The notes below the pieces were generated by a model. The model worked only from the letters and a program-made list of their open reading frames with translations. It was not told the origin of the DNA and ran no database searches. From assembly GCF_002902285.1 (NCBI RefSeq), contig NZ_PPRU01000025.1, positions 89,701 to 153,700 on the forward strand: DNA of 64,000 nucleotides. The letters run 5' to 3'. Positions 9,712 to 20,951 of this stretch are shown piece after piece (position 1 is the first letter of the stretch; the number at the start of each line of letters is the position of its first letter). Both the position numbers and the translations under genes were made by a program. The stretch comes from Staphylococcus simulans (GTDB lineage: Bacteria > Bacillota > Bacilli > Staphylococcales > Staphylococcaceae).

Positions 9712-10407
9712 TTAGTTTTTCACTAGTTCTAATTCTGCTTCCGTCAAAGTACGATATGCACCTTTTGACAGATTATCATCTAGTTTTAAGCTTCCGATTT
9801 GAACTCGCTTTAATTTAGTTACCTCATTTTCAATTGCGTGAAACATCCTTTTTACTTGATGGTAACGTCCTTCTTGAATTGTAACGTACACAATCCTTGG
9901 ATTTTCCGTTAGTTCAAGCTTTGCAGGTTTAACCGGTCCATCTGATAATTCAATACCTTGTTCAAACTTTTGTACATCTTCCTCTGTTACAGGCAGTGCT
10001 GCTTCAACACGATATACTTTCGATACGTGTTTATTCGGACTCATTACATCATGATTAAATTGCCCATCATTCGTAATCAATAATAAGCCTTCAGTATCTT
10101 TATCAAGACGACCTACCGGAAATATGTCTAAATATTGGTAGTCTTCAATTAATCCGATAACCGTTAAGTGTTCTGCATCCTCTACAGCAGACACATAGCC
10201 TTCAGGTTTATTGAGCATCAGATAAATCTTATCAATATAAGTTATTTGTTCTCCATTGACTGTAATGATATCTGAATTCGGATCAATTTGTCGTTTGCTT
10301 TGTTTTTCTTTTTTGTTATTCACTTCAACAGCGTTCTGTTTAAGCAATTGTTTTACCTCACTGCGTGTTCCGACACCCATGTTCGATAAAAATTTATCCA
10401 ATCGCAT
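9712..10407 (-). CDS. Ribosomal small-subunit pseudouridine synthase, RsuA family
   Basis: A 231-residue enzyme with an N-terminal S4 RNA-binding domain (1-60) and an RsuA/RluB catalytic domain. The catalytic aspartate is Asp102 in VGRLDKDTEGLL. By size and family it should modify 16S rRNA near U516, as RsuA does, but the target is inferred. It overlaps the stop of ytgP by one base, so translation is coupled to the flippase gene. Confidence 0.88.
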   Translation of the reverse strand: MRLDKFLSNMGVGTRSEVKQLLKQNAVEVNNKKEKQSKRQIDPNSDIITVNGEQITYIDKIYLMLNKPEGYVSAVEDAEHLTVIGLIEDYQYLDIFPVGRLDKDTEGLLLITNDGQFNHDVMSPNKHVSKVYRVEAALPVTEEDVQKFEQGIELSDGPVKPAKLELTENPRIVYVTIQEGRYHQVKRMFHAIENEVTKLKRVQIGSLKLDDNLSKGAYRTLTEAELELVKN

Positions 10408-12041
10408 TATGAGATTCTCAACTTTCTACGTAACTTGCTTGGCAATTCACCTAAAAATTGGTCAGCAAGTCTTGTTTTCAGCGTGATACCGCCATAAACA
10501 ACCATGCCTATAACAACCCCCACAATTAAGATAATCAGACTTCCGATTTTAGTTTGCGGTGACACAATCAGTTGCATTACCCAATATGCTGCTTCAACAC
10601 AAAGCATCATGATAAAGCCATAGATAAAGATTTTCGCAAACTGTATCCAAGTTTCTGTAAATGTAAACTTAGCATACTTTTTCAAAATATAAAAGTTACA
10701 TATGTTCGCAAACAATAATGCGATACCTGTACTTAATACCGCACCTGCTGTATGGAATGCGACAATTAATGGGAAGTTCAAGACAACCTTAACGACGACT
10801 GCTGCTAATATAACAAACACTGTCAATTTCTGTTTATCAATTCCTTGCAGCATTGATGCTGTAATACTTAATAAAGAAATCAGCATCGCGACGGGTGCGT
10901 AGAAGAATAATAAACGACTTCCGTCAAAGTTACTGCTATAGAACACTGTATATAACGGTGCTGCTAAAGCCATAATACCTAAACTTGCTGGAACAGTGAT
11001 GAACATCAATACACCTAATGATGTTCTGATTTGACGATGCATTTCTGATAATTCCCCTGACTCATAAGTTTTAGTGATATAAGGGATTAAACTAATCGCG
11101 AAACCAGCAGCTAAAGATGTTGGTATCATCACAATTTTATTTGTTGTCATATTCAAGATTGTAAAGAAGTAGTCATGCAATTGTTGCGGTACTCCTGCCA
11201 TACCTAACGCATTGTTATGTGTTAATTGGTCTACAATATTGAATAATGGGAAGTTCAAACTCACAATGACAAACGGGATACTATAAGAAATAATTTCCTT
11301 ATACATTTTTGAATATGGTACATCTAAACCAGTGGTATCAGACGCTACCATTTTATCAATATGCGGTTTACGCTTACGCCAGTAATACCATAGCGTAAAG
11401 ATACCGACGATAGCACCGATTGCTGCCGCGAACGTAGCGACACCATTCGCCATCAATACTGATCCACCCATCACATTTAACACGACATAACTGCCGCCTA
11501 AAATGAAAATAATACGTGCAACTTGTTCAGTTACTTCAGAAACAGCTGTAGGTCCCATAGATTTAAATCCTTGGAACACACCTCGCCAAGTTGCAAGTAA
11601 CGGAATGAAGATAACAACTGTACTGATAATACGAATAATCCACGTGATGTCTTCGACAGTCCAGCCGCCCTCTATGTTTGATTTATGCGCAAGTGTCACA
11701 TTGGCAATCAATGGTGATAATGCATATAAAATAATAAAACCGATAACACCGCTGATTGACATAACGATAAAACTTGATCGATATAACTTTTGACTGACAT
11801 GATATGCACCGATTGCATTATATTTCGCAACATATTTTGATGCGGCCAATGGCACACCAGCAGTTGCTACCGCAATCGCAATATTATAAGGTGCATATGC
11901 ATAGTTGAACGGGGCCAAGTTTTCTTCTCCGCCGATAATGGCATAAAACGGAATGATAAATAGCACACCTAGTATTTTAGTTATTAAAATACTTACCGTT
12001 AGAAGAAAGGTCCCTCTTACTAATTCTTGACTTTCATTCAT
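10407..12041 (-). CDS. ytgP: MurJ-type lipid II flippase (YtgP, MVF/MATE-like)
   Basis: A 544-residue polytopic membrane protein with about 14 hydrophobic segments, of the oligosaccharidyl-lipid flippase/MATE-like superfamily. In Bacillus YtgP is the MurJ flippase that moves lipid II outward for peptidoglycan synthesis, and the S. aureus orthologue is essential. The N-terminal segment is preceded by the short MNESQELVRGT leader typical of this group. The divergent neighbour is the flavoprotein gene at 12311. Function is by family membership; no single diagnostic residue was checked. Confidence 0.85.
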   Translation of the reverse strand: MNESQELVRGTFLLTVSILITKILGVLFIIPFYAIIGGEENLAPFNYAYAPYNIAIAVATAGVPLAASKYVAKYNAIGAYHVSQKLYRSSFIVMSISGVIGFIILYALSPLIANVTLAHKSNIEGGWTVEDITWIIRIISTVVIFIPLLATWRGVFQGFKSMGPTAVSEVTEQVARIIFILGGSYVVLNVMGGSVLMANGVATFAAAIGAIVGIFTLWYYWRKRKPHIDKMVASDTTGLDVPYSKMYKEIISYSIPFVIVSLNFPLFNIVDQLTHNNALGMAGVPQQLHDYFFTILNMTTNKIVMIPTSLAAGFAISLIPYITKTYESGELSEMHRQIRTSLGVLMFITVPASLGIMALAAPLYTVFYSSNFDGSRLLFFYAPVAMLISLLSITASMLQGIDKQKLTVFVILAAVVVKVVLNFPLIVAFHTAGAVLSTGIALLFANICNFYILKKYAKFTFTETWIQFAKIFIYGFIMMLCVEAAYWVMQLIVSPQTKIGSLIILIVGVVIGMVVYGGITLKTRLADQFLGELPSKLRRKLRIS

Positions 12042-12267
12042 TACAATCTTCCTATCTGAAAATAATTTTAATCTTATCCTACTACCAACAATTGTCAGCA
12101 GTTACTTTTTTTCATTAGTATTATAGCTTAAAATAGTGTTAACAGGAAAGATTATATAAATAATTTCACAACAGTGTCAGAGAAATATATCGCAGGCACT
12201 GCAAAACAAGCAAATGACTCACCTAAGCTTTCACAATAACCTAAATACTATACAGAAATCAAATTTA

Positions 12268-12310
12268 AAGGAGGCAGACGCGCATATACATTTCAGCGCG
12301 TACCGATTAT
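12268..12310 (+). promoter_or_regulatory. Ribosome-binding site separated from its start codon by a hairpin
   Basis: A strong Shine-Dalgarno AAGGAGG (12268-12274) lies 36 bases before the ATG of the flavoprotein gene, far beyond the normal distance. Between them ACGCGC (12278-12283) and GCGCGT (12296-12301) can form a perfect 6-bp GC-rich stem with a 12-base loop. If the stem folds, only three bases before it and nine after it separate the site from the ATG. No other ATG, GTG or TTG in the right frame lies in between. Confidence 0.6.
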
Positions 12311-13567
12311 ATGTATCAATCGATTATTATCGGCGGCGGACCCAGTGGTTTAATGTCTGCAGCAGCCGCAAGTCAAAACAAACAAAAAGTATTATTAATA
12401 GAAAAGAAAAAAGGACTCGGCAGGAAATTAAAAATTTCAGGCGGCGGACGATGTAATGTCACAAATCGACTGCCCTATGATGAAATTATTCGCCACATTC
12501 CAGGTAACGGAAAATTCTTATACAGTCCTTTTTCAGTCTTTGATAACGAATCCATTATTGAGTTCTTCGAATCTCGCGGTGTGAAACTTAAAGAAGAAGA
12601 TCACGGCAGAATGTTCCCGGTTTCTAACCGTGCTCAAGACGTCGTAGATACTTTAGTTCAAGAACTCAAAAATAATAATGTTGAAATTAAAGAAGAAACT
12701 GCAGTCAAACATATTAAGCTAGATGAGGACGGCCATTTTATTGTGACAGATCAAAATGATCCAGTTTATCATAGTAAGACCGTTGTTATTGCGACGGGTG
12801 GGACAAGTGTTCCGCAAACAGGATCAACTGGAGATGGCTATACGTTTGCTGAGTCTCTCGGTCATACAATAACTGAACTCTTCCCTACTGAAGTCCCAAT
12901 TACTTCTAAAGCACCTTTTATTATCCGGAAGACTCTAAAAGGATTGAGTTTAAAAGATGTCGCATTATCAGTGCTTAGAAAAAATGGCAAACCGCGTATC
13001 ACACATCAAATGGATATGATTTTCACTCATTTTGGAATCAGTGGTCCAGCCGCATTACGATGCAGCCAATTCGTCTACAAAGAACAAAAATCTCAAAAGA
13101 AACAAGACATTCAAATGCAATTAGATGTGTTCCCTGACGAAAAAGAAAATGAGGTTCAAGCGCGTATCAAATCTTTAATTAAAGAAACACCAGATAAACT
13201 TGTTAAAAACAGTCTGCGTGGGATTATAGAAGAACGCTATCTCAACTTTATACTAGAACAAGCTGGTGTAGCTGAAGACACTACAGGTCATCATATTTCC
13301 AACCAACAAATCCTAACGCTTGCACAACTGTTCAAAGGTTTTACATTTACAGTGAATGGTACGTTACCTATTGAAAAAGCATTTGTGACAGGTGGCGGTG
13401 TTTCTATTAAAGAAATTGAACCGCATACAATGATGTCAAAAATTACACCTGGCCTATTTTTATGCGGTGAAGTTTTAGATATTCATGGTTATACTGGCGG
13501 TTACAATATTACAAGCGCATTGGTTACAGGCCGTGTATCAGGTATCAATGCCGGACAGTTTGAATAG
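12311..13567 (+). CDS. HI0933-family NAD(P)/FAD-dependent flavoprotein (YtfP-like)
   Basis: A 418-residue flavoprotein of the HI0933/BaiN-like family. It has an FAD-binding Rossmann motif GGGPSG at residues 8-13, the family signature KISGGGRCNVTN, an ATGGTS motif, and the C-terminal GGYN motif that contacts FAD. The substrate is unknown. The start ATG agrees with the usual family N-terminus but has an unusually distant ribosome-binding site. It is a single-gene unit, convergent with the rhodanese gene across a shared terminator. Confidence 0.88.
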   Translation: MYQSIIIGGGPSGLMSAAAASQNKQKVLLIEKKKGLGRKLKISGGGRCNVTNRLPYDEIIRHIPGNGKFLYSPFSVFDNESIIEFFESRGVKLKEEDHGRMFPVSNRAQDVVDTLVQELKNNNVEIKEETAVKHIKLDEDGHFIVTDQNDPVYHSKTVVIATGGTSVPQTGSTGDGYTFAESLGHTITELFPTEVPITSKAPFIIRKTLKGLSLKDVALSVLRKNGKPRITHQMDMIFTHFGISGPAALRCSQFVYKEQKSQKKQDIQMQLDVFPDEKENEVQARIKSLIKETPDKLVKNSLRGIIEERYLNFILEQAGVAEDTTGHHISNQQILTLAQLFKGFTFTVNGTLPIEKAFVTGGGVSIKEIEPHTMMSKITPGLFLCGEVLDIHGYTGGYNITSALVTGRVSGINAGQFE

Positions 13568-13598
13568 TTTTCCATTTAATTTAATCAACAAAATGAAA

Positions 13599-13643
13599 AA
13601 TAGCCGAAACTGCATCGTAATTTTACGACCAGTTTCGGCTATT
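13599..13643. terminator. Strong bidirectional terminator
   Basis: A 14-bp perfect outer stem (13599-13612 with 13630-13643) with an additional 6-bp inner stem (13615-13620 with 13623-13628), lying between convergent genes. Confidence 0.9.
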
Positions 13644-13653
13644 ATCATTCAAT

Positions 13654-13971
13654 TTAGATACTATTAATTTCTAAACCTTCATCGCCCCAAGCTTTCATAC
13701 CGCCTTCTACATTAACCGCATGAATATTAGGGTTTTGTTCTTTCAAGTAATTCACTACATTCGCACTGCGAACACCTGCAGCACAGATAATGTAATACGT
13801 ATCGTTCTCATTGAATTCATTAAGGTTATCAGGAATTTCATTCATTGGAATAGTTGTTGCTCCTGGAATAATACCTTTCGCTGTTTCTTCGTTTTCTCGG
13901 ACATCAACGATATGAATTGGTTCATTATCGAACATTTTCTTTTTCAATTCATCAGTTGTGATTGATTCCAT
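13654..13971 (-). CDS. Rhodanese-like domain protein
   Basis: A 105-residue single-domain rhodanese. The active-site loop is CAAGVRS with Cys63, which would carry a persulfide. Such small proteins transfer sulfur to acceptors in the cytoplasm; the acceptor is unknown. It follows leuS by 20 bases and ends at the shared terminator, so it is probably expressed by readthrough from the leuS T-box unit. Confidence 0.9.
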   Translation of the reverse strand: MESITTDELKKKMFDNEPIHIVDVRENEETAKGIIPGATTIPMNEIPDNLNEFNENDTYYIICAAGVRSANVVNYLKEQNPNIHAVNVEGGMKAWGDEGLEINSI

Positions 13972-13991
13972 AACTTAATCATCCTCCTTTA

Positions 13992-16406
13992 TTATTTAGC
14001 TACAATATTAACTAATTTTTGCGGAACTGCGATGACTTTCTTGATGTCTTTATCCCCTATATCTAATTTAACATTCTCATTGTGTAACGCAATATCTTCC
14101 ATTTCTTCTTTTGACGCATCTTTTGGAATGAAGACTTTTGCTCTTACTTTGCCATTAACTTGGACAACGATTTCAACTTCGTCATCTACTAACAATGCTT
14201 CATCGAAATCTGGCCAAGGTTGGTAACTGATTGTCTCATTATGACCTAATTTAGCCCATAGTTCTTCACCTAAGTGTGATGCAATTGGTGATAACATTTT
14301 AACGAAACCTTCAACATATGGTTTGTATAATTGATCAGCTTTATAACCTTCATTGATGAAGACCATCAATTGACTGATTGCTGTGTTGAAGTTCAATGTA
14401 TCAAAGTCTTCTGTCACCTTTTTAACAGTTTGGTTATAAACTTTTTGAAGTGACTTATCATCTGTATCTACAATTTTAGAAGATAATGAGCCATCTTCAT
14501 TCACAAACAATCTCCAAACACGGTCTAAGAAACGTCTTGAACCATCTAAACCTTTTTCACTCCATGCGATTGCCGCATCTAAAGGTCCCATAAACATTTC
14601 GTATAAACGTAATGTATCAGCACCGTGAGAACGGATGATATCATCAGGGTTTACAACGTTACCACGAGATTTACTCATTTTTTCGTTACCTTCACCTAAG
14701 ATCATACCTTGGTTGAATAATTTTTGGAATGGTTCTTTCGTTGGTACAACGCCTAAATCATAAAGTACTTTATGCCAGAATCTTGCATAGAGTAAGTGAA
14801 GTACAGCGTGTTCTACACCACCGATATATAAATCAACCGGTAACCAATGTTTTAATTTTTCTGGATCTGCTAACATTTCATCGTTATGCGGATCAATATA
14901 GCGTAAGTAGTACCAGCAACTGCCTGCCCATTGTGGCATCGTATTCGTTTCACGACGACCCTTCATACCAGTTTCTGGATCTACAACGTTTACGAATTCA
15001 TCAATATTCGCAAGTGGAGATTCACCAGTACCAGAAGGTTCGATAGAATCAGTTTCTGGTAATAATAATGGTAATTCATCAGTCGGAACAGTTGTCATAG
15101 TGCCATCTTCCCAATGAATAATTGGAATAGGTTCACCCCAATAACGTTGACGGCTGAATAACCAGTCACGAAGTTTATAATTGACTTTTTTCTCGCCGGC
15201 ACCTTTTTCTTCTAACAATTCAATTGCTTTTGTAATGGCTTCAGCATTATGCAAGCCATCTAAAGCACCAGAATTTACATGTGGACCATCGCCTGTGTAT
15301 GCCGCTTCTGAAATATCTCCGCCTTCAATAACTTCTTTGATTGGCAAATCAAATTTTTGTGCGAATTCATAGTCACGTTCATCATGCGCAGGAACAGCCA
15401 TCACAGCTCCTGTACCATAAGATGATAAGACATAGTCCGCAATCCAGATTGGTAATTTTTCACCAGATAATGGATTAATCGCATAAGCACCAGTGAATAC
15501 ACCTGTTTTGTCTTTTGCTAAATCTGTACGTTCCAAATCAGATTTCATAGAAGCATCTTTTTGGTATTTTTCCACTTCTGCTTTATGATCTTCTGTTGTA
15601 ATTTGAGAGACTAACTCATGTTCTGGACTTAATACTGCGAAAGTCGCACCATAAATAGTGTCCGGACGTGTCGTAAACACATCAATTTTACCGCCATGAT
15701 TTTCAACTTCAAACGTAACTTTTGCCCCTTCAGAACGACCAATCCAGTTACGTTGCATATCTTTAATTGATTCAGGCCAATCTAAATCTTCTAAGTCTTC
15801 TAATAAACGGTCTGCATATTCTGTAATACGAAGTACCCATTGACGCATAGGACGACGATATACTGGGAAACCACCACGTTCTGAAACGCCATCTACAACT
15901 TCTTCGTTAGATAAAACCGCTTTAAGCTCAGGACACCAGTTCACAGCTACTTCATCAACATAAGCTAAACCTTTATTGAACAGTTGGATGAATACCCATT
16001 GTGTCCATTTATAATAGTCAGGATCTGTTGTGCTTAATTCTCTATCCCAGTCATAACTGAAACCTAATTCTTGAATTTGGCGTTTAAACGTTTGAATATT
16101 CTTTTTAGTGAATTCACGTGGATCATTACCTGTATTCAACGCATATTGTTCTGCCGGTAAACCGAAAGCATCCCATCCCATAGGATGTAACACGTTGTAC
16201 CCTTGCATACGTTTGTAACGTGAAATAATATCTGTTGCTGTATAACCTTCAGGGTGCCCAACATGAAGTCCAGCACCTGATGGATACGGGAACATATCTA
16301 AAGCATAAAATTTCTTTTGACCCAAGTTATCATTCGTTTTGAACGTTTTGTGTTCTGCCCAATAATCTTGCCATTTCTTCTCAATTTCTTGATGATTAAA
16401 ACTCAC
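13992..16406 (-). CDS. leuS: Leucyl-tRNA synthetase
   Basis: An 804-residue class Ia synthetase of normal bacterial length. The HIGH motif reads HVGH at 48-51, the KMSKS loop is present in [10 protein letters not shown], the CP1 editing domain is complete (TTRPDT motif and the later DYEFA segment), and the C-terminal anticodon-binding domain is intact. Translation begins at GTG 16406 after AGGAGG. The gene sits behind a T-box leader. Confidence 0.97.
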   Translation of the reverse strand: MSFNHQEIEKKWQDYWAEHKTFKTNDNLGQKKFYALDMFPYPSGAGLHVGHPEGYTATDIISRYKRMQGYNVLHPMGWDAFGLPAEQYALNTGNDPREFTKKNIQTFKRQIQELGFSYDWDRELSTTDPDYYKWTQWVFIQLFNKGLAYVDEVAVNWCPELKAVLSNEEVVDGVSERGGFPVYRRPMRQWVLRITEYADRLLEDLEDLDWPESIKDMQRNWIGRSEGAKVTFEVENHGGKIDVFTTRPDTIYGATFAVLSPEHELVSQITTEDHKAEVEKYQKDASMKSDLERTDLAKDKTGVFTGAYAINPLSGEKLPIWIADYVLSSYGTGAVMAVPAHDERDYEFAQKFDLPIKEVIEGGDISEAAYTGDGPHVNSGALDGLHNAEAITKAIELLEEKGAGEKKVNYKLRDWLFSRQRYWGEPIPIIHWEDGTMTTVPTDELPLLLPETDSIEPSGTGESPLANIDEFVNVVDPETGMKGRRETNTMPQWAGSCWYYLRYIDPHNDEMLADPEKLKHWLPVDLYIGGVEHAVLHLLYARFWHKVLYDLGVVPTKEPFQKLFNQGMILGEGNEKMSKSRGNVVNPDDIIRSHGADTLRLYEMFMGPLDAAIAWSEKGLDGSRRFLDRVWRLFVNEDGSLSSKIVDTDDKSLQKVYNQTVKKVTEDFDTLNFNTAISQLMVFINEGYKADQLYKPYVEGFVKMLSPIASHLGEELWAKLGHNETISYQPWPDFDEALLVDDEVEIVVQVNGKVRAKVFIPKDASKEEMEDIALHNENVKLDIGDKDIKKVIAVPQKLVNIVAK

Positions 16407-16449
16407 TTTGCTTTCCTCCTAATAAAAAAATACAACTCAAACTATTATG

Positions 16450-16712
16450 CTTTGCTTATGAAGGACGACATTGTGCCGCGGTACCACCTTCATTCGTATC
16501 TTCTACGCACCTCATACATAATAGCTCGAGCTGTATTATTCTTAATATAATCGTTGGTAAGTTCATTTAAATGACTTAACTGGTTTGCACCGAACACCAG
16601 CTCTCTTGATAAGTCCATTAAATTACTACTCCATATACACTTATAACTATATTTTATTCTAACTCTTAATGCAAGTCTTAAATTCCTAGTCACCGCTTCT
16701 ATTCTCATTGAT
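16450..16712 (-). promoter_or_regulatory. T-box leader of leuS
   Basis: On the minus strand the leader shows the stem III signature GAGAGCTGGTG...GGTGCAAACCAG (about 16584-16607) and the T-box antiterminator GAAGGTGGTACCGCGG with the partner CGTCCTTC (16459-16492). The UGG of the T-box pairs with the CCA end of uncharged tRNA. The specifier codon probably lies in the GGACTTATC segment (a CUU would fit leucine), but I did not fold stem I. No clear hairpin plus U-run lies between the T-box and the leuS start. Confidence 0.85.
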
Positions 16713-16753
16713 ATATTAATGAAGATTTTCTACGTCTCTGCTTATCCATAAAA

Positions 16754-16787
16754 AGAAAAAACAAGATATACCACGTATACCTTGTTT
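16754..16787 (-). terminator. Terminator of the MFS transporter gene
   Basis: A 13-bp near-perfect stem (16759-16771 with 16775-16787) followed by a U-rich run on the minus strand. It overlaps the stop codon of the transporter. Confidence 0.85.
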
Positions 16788-17964
16788 AAACATCAAATTC
16801 ATCTGGTGATAAACGTTTATCATATATAAATAAGAAAAACATCGAAATAAACAATAAGCCCATCATCGTTAAGAACATGGCTTGCATATTGAAACTGTCA
16901 ACTAAAATACCGCCGATTAAAGGTCCGAATGCTTTACCGACCGTCGCTGCTGAATTAACAATACCTTGATAAGCACCTTGTTTACCTTCAGGCGCTAATT
17001 GATTCGCAATAGTTGGAACGGCTGGCCATACGAACATTTCACCAAGCGTTAAAATGATCATCCCAATCACAAATACTGAAAATTGCTCCGCAAAGCTTGT
17101 CACAAAGAATGACACGATGAATACGCAAATTCCGACAAACATCTGTTTTTTCAAATTACCTCTAAGTAAGCGAATAACCGGATAAATTAAAGGTTGGGCT
17201 ACTAAGATCATAATACCGTTAATTGTCCATAGAACACTGTATTGAGACAATGAAATATTCATTTCTTGAGTGAATGAAGCGATAGTGCTTTCCCATTGAA
17301 TATATGCAATCCAACAAATTGAAAACATAACACAAAGTAATAACAAAGCTACAAAACGTTTGCGATATTTCTTTTGTGCCCATTGGTTTGCATCGGGTAT
17401 TTTAACTTTACCGCGATATTGTAAATTAAATTGTGTCACTGCCACGATAAAGAATGCGACATACATTAACAAGTTTGCGATGAAAATGTAATTAAAGCTG
17501 AGTTCAGCTACATACCCAGCAATAGCAGCACCAAATGCGACACCTAAGTTTTGTGCTAAATAGATAGCATTAAAGGTTTGGCGTCCACCATTCGGCCAAA
17601 CTGCACCTGCCATCGCATAAATTGCCGGGATAATGATACCGCCCCCAAATCCTAACATGACTAACCATACCGCATATAAAGGCCATCCATGATAGAAATT
17701 CAATAATGTCGTTGCACATAAACAAATCACTGCACCGCTCATAATCGTAATAAAACCACCGAGCTTATCAAAGAAAAAGCCACCTAATAAGTTCCCGACA
17801 ACCATACCTAAAGAGTTGATCATTAAAACCATTCCGGCAGTCGTCAAACTCTTCCCTAATTCCTGACTCATATAAATCGTATTTAAAGGCCATAAAAAAC
17901 TAGCACCCATAATATTGATGGCCATACCAATAACTAACCACCAAATGGATTTAGGCATATTCAT
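16786..17964 (-). CDS. Major facilitator superfamily transporter
   Basis: A 392-residue polytopic transporter with 12 hydrophobic segments and the MFS motif A region GNLLGGFFFDKLGG between segments 2 and 3. Family placement among drug/metabolite exporters is likely (YttB-like in this context), but the substrate cannot be read from sequence. I start at ATG 17964, preceded by GGGTGG; an in-frame TTG at 18009 has no ribosome-binding site and adds a charged leader. It is an isolated unit between the leuS leader and ytqA. Confidence 0.85.
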   Translation of the reverse strand: MNMPKSIWWLVIGMAINIMGASFLWPLNTIYMSQELGKSLTTAGMVLMINSLGMVVGNLLGGFFFDKLGGFITIMSGAVICLCATTLLNFYHGWPLYAVWLVMLGFGGGIIIPAIYAMAGAVWPNGGRQTFNAIYLAQNLGVAFGAAIAGYVAELSFNYIFIANLLMYVAFFIVAVTQFNLQYRGKVKIPDANQWAQKKYRKRFVALLLLCVMFSICWIAYIQWESTIASFTQEMNISLSQYSVLWTINGIMILVAQPLIYPVIRLLRGNLKKQMFVGICVFIVSFFVTSFAEQFSVFVIGMIILTLGEMFVWPAVPTIANQLAPEGKQGAYQGIVNSAATVGKAFGPLIGGILVDSFNMQAMFLTMMGLLFISMFFLFIYDKRLSPDEFDV

Positions 17965-18236
17965 ACTGTTCCACCCGCTTTCTATTCTTTTTATCTTTTT
18001 CTCAGGCAAAAACGTTCTGTATTTTTACCAATAAAAATTTCGCAAACAGAGACAAATAACTGTAAGCGAAACGTGTTTAGGATTTATATTGAATTGAATT
18101 TTGAATTTTGCAACCAAATCATCTTACTATAATTTTCAAATGAATAAAAGACCTAATTCGGATTTTCTCCTCAACATGTCCCTTCAATTTATGGTAAAAT
18201 CTTACAATGGATTAATTTAAGAAAGGAAAATGTCAT

Positions 18237-19753
<1,517 letters not shown>

Positions 19754-19770
19754 TATCTGAGTATAAAAAT

Positions 19771-19806
19771 AAGAGCAGTTACCGCATAATGCGATAGCTG
19801 CTCTTG
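19771..19806. terminator. Bidirectional terminator between ytqB and ldh
   Basis: An 8-bp stem (19771-19778 with 19798-19805) with an inner GCAT/ATGC pairing, between convergent genes, with T-rich flanks. Confidence 0.8.
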
Positions 19807-19818
19807 TTGTATTTAAAC

Positions 19819-20775
19819 TTAGTTAAATAATTTATCTACACTTTTAGTTGTTTCTTTTAATACTTCTACAGAGTGGCTAAACTCTTTAGTTTCTCTTTCA
19901 TTTAAAGGTGTTTCATAAATTTTCACTGCACCTGCACGGTTTACAAGTGTCGGTACACCGATGTAAACATCTTTATGACCGTATTCACCTTCTAAGTAAC
20001 TTGAAACTGTTAATACAAGATTTTGGTTACGTAAAATGGCTTTAGAAATGTGTAATAAGCCCATTGCGATACCATAATAAGTTGCGCCTTTAGCTTTAAT
20101 GATGTCATAAGCTGCATCACGTGTATTTAAGAAGATTTCTTCAATACGTTTTGCACGTTCAGGATCACCATTTAAAATATCATATAAATTTTGACCTGCA
20201 ATACTTGCTTGTGACCATACTGCTAATTCTGAATCACCATGTTCACCAATAATGCTAGCATTAACACTTTCAGGTGCTACACCGAATTCTGCACCTAATT
20301 CATATTTGAAACGTGCTGTATCTAGAATTGTACCAGAACCGATAACACGTTCTTTTGGTAAACCAGAAACTTTTTTAGTGACATAAGTAAGCACATCTAC
20401 TGGGTTAGCAGCAATTAAGAAAATACCATCAAAACCGCTGTCCATAATTTGACCCACAATTGATTTGAAGATTTTAGTATTTTTTTCTACTAAATCTAAG
20501 CGTGTTTCACCAGGTTTTTGGGGTGCACCTGCAGTGATAACAACTAAATCAGCATCTGAACAATCAGCATATGAACCTGCTGTAACGATAGATGGTGATT
20601 CACCATAAGGCATACCATGGTTTAAGTCTAGTACATCGCCTTTTACTTTTTCTTCTACTAAATCAATAATTACTAATTGATCAGCAACACCTTGTGCTAC
20701 CATAGCGAATGCATAACTAGAACCTACTGCACCATCGCCTACTAAAACTACTTTATTCGCTTTTACATTACTCAT
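19819..20775 (-). CDS. ldh: L-lactate dehydrogenase
   Basis: A 318-residue NAD-dependent L-lactate dehydrogenase that regenerates NAD+ from pyruvate in fermentation. It has the NAD-binding GDGAVGSS (residues 13-20), the substrate arginine Arg92 in GETRLDL, and the catalytic His179 in GEHGDSE. I start at ATG 20775, behind GGAGAGGG; an upstream in-frame TTG at 20793 lies inside that ribosome-binding site. A Rex operator lies upstream, which fits redox control. Confidence 0.96.
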   Translation of the reverse strand: MSNVKANKVVLVGDGAVGSSYAFAMVAQGVADQLVIIDLVEEKVKGDVLDLNHGMPYGESPSIVTAGSYADCSDADLVVITAGAPQKPGETRLDLVEKNTKIFKSIVGQIMDSGFDGIFLIAANPVDVLTYVTKKVSGLPKERVIGSGTILDTARFKYELGAEFGVAPESVNASIIGEHGDSELAVWSQASIAGQNLYDILNGDPERAKRIEEIFLNTRDAAYDIIKAKGATYYGIAMGLLHISKAILRNQNLVLTVSSYLEGEYGHKDVYIGVPTLVNRAGAVKIYETPLNERETKEFSHSVEVLKETTKSVDKLFN

Positions 20776-20809
20776 ATTACTTACCCTCTCCAATTTAGAA
20801 TCGCTTCTA

Positions 20810-20825
20810 TGTGATTTATTTCACA
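20810..20825 (-). promoter_or_regulatory. Rex operator upstream of ldh
   Basis: TGTGAAATAAATCACA on the minus strand is an inverted repeat (TGTGA-N6-TCACA) matching the Rex binding site. It lies just downstream of a plausible promoter on the minus strand (TTGATT, 17 bases, TATCTT, about 20834-20862). Rex represses fermentative genes when NADH is low, so ldh should be induced when NADH rises. Confidence 0.8.
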
Positions 20826-20908
20826 TATACAAGATACCAATTTCAGCCTATAAAATCAATGCGAAATGCTTGGAAATTTTACACATTGTAAACATTTACC
20901 GACAATAC

Positions 20909-20949
20909 AAAAGACGCTGTAATGGTAAAGGTTATTACAGCGCCTTTTT
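20909..20949 (-). terminator. Terminator of the ytpA-like gene
   Basis: A 15-bp stem with one G-U pair (20909-20923 with 20934-20948) with U-runs at both ends, just after the hydrolase stop codon. Confidence 0.85.
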
Positions 20950-20951
20950 GA

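Noticed and set aside
12214..12456. A second reading frame overlapping the start of the flavoprotein gene
   Set aside because: It uses another frame through the conserved FAD motif and has no domain of its own.
16490..16708. 72-residue open frame in the leuS leader
   Set aside because: It covers the T-box stems exactly and has no ribosome-binding site; the sequence is explained as RNA structure.
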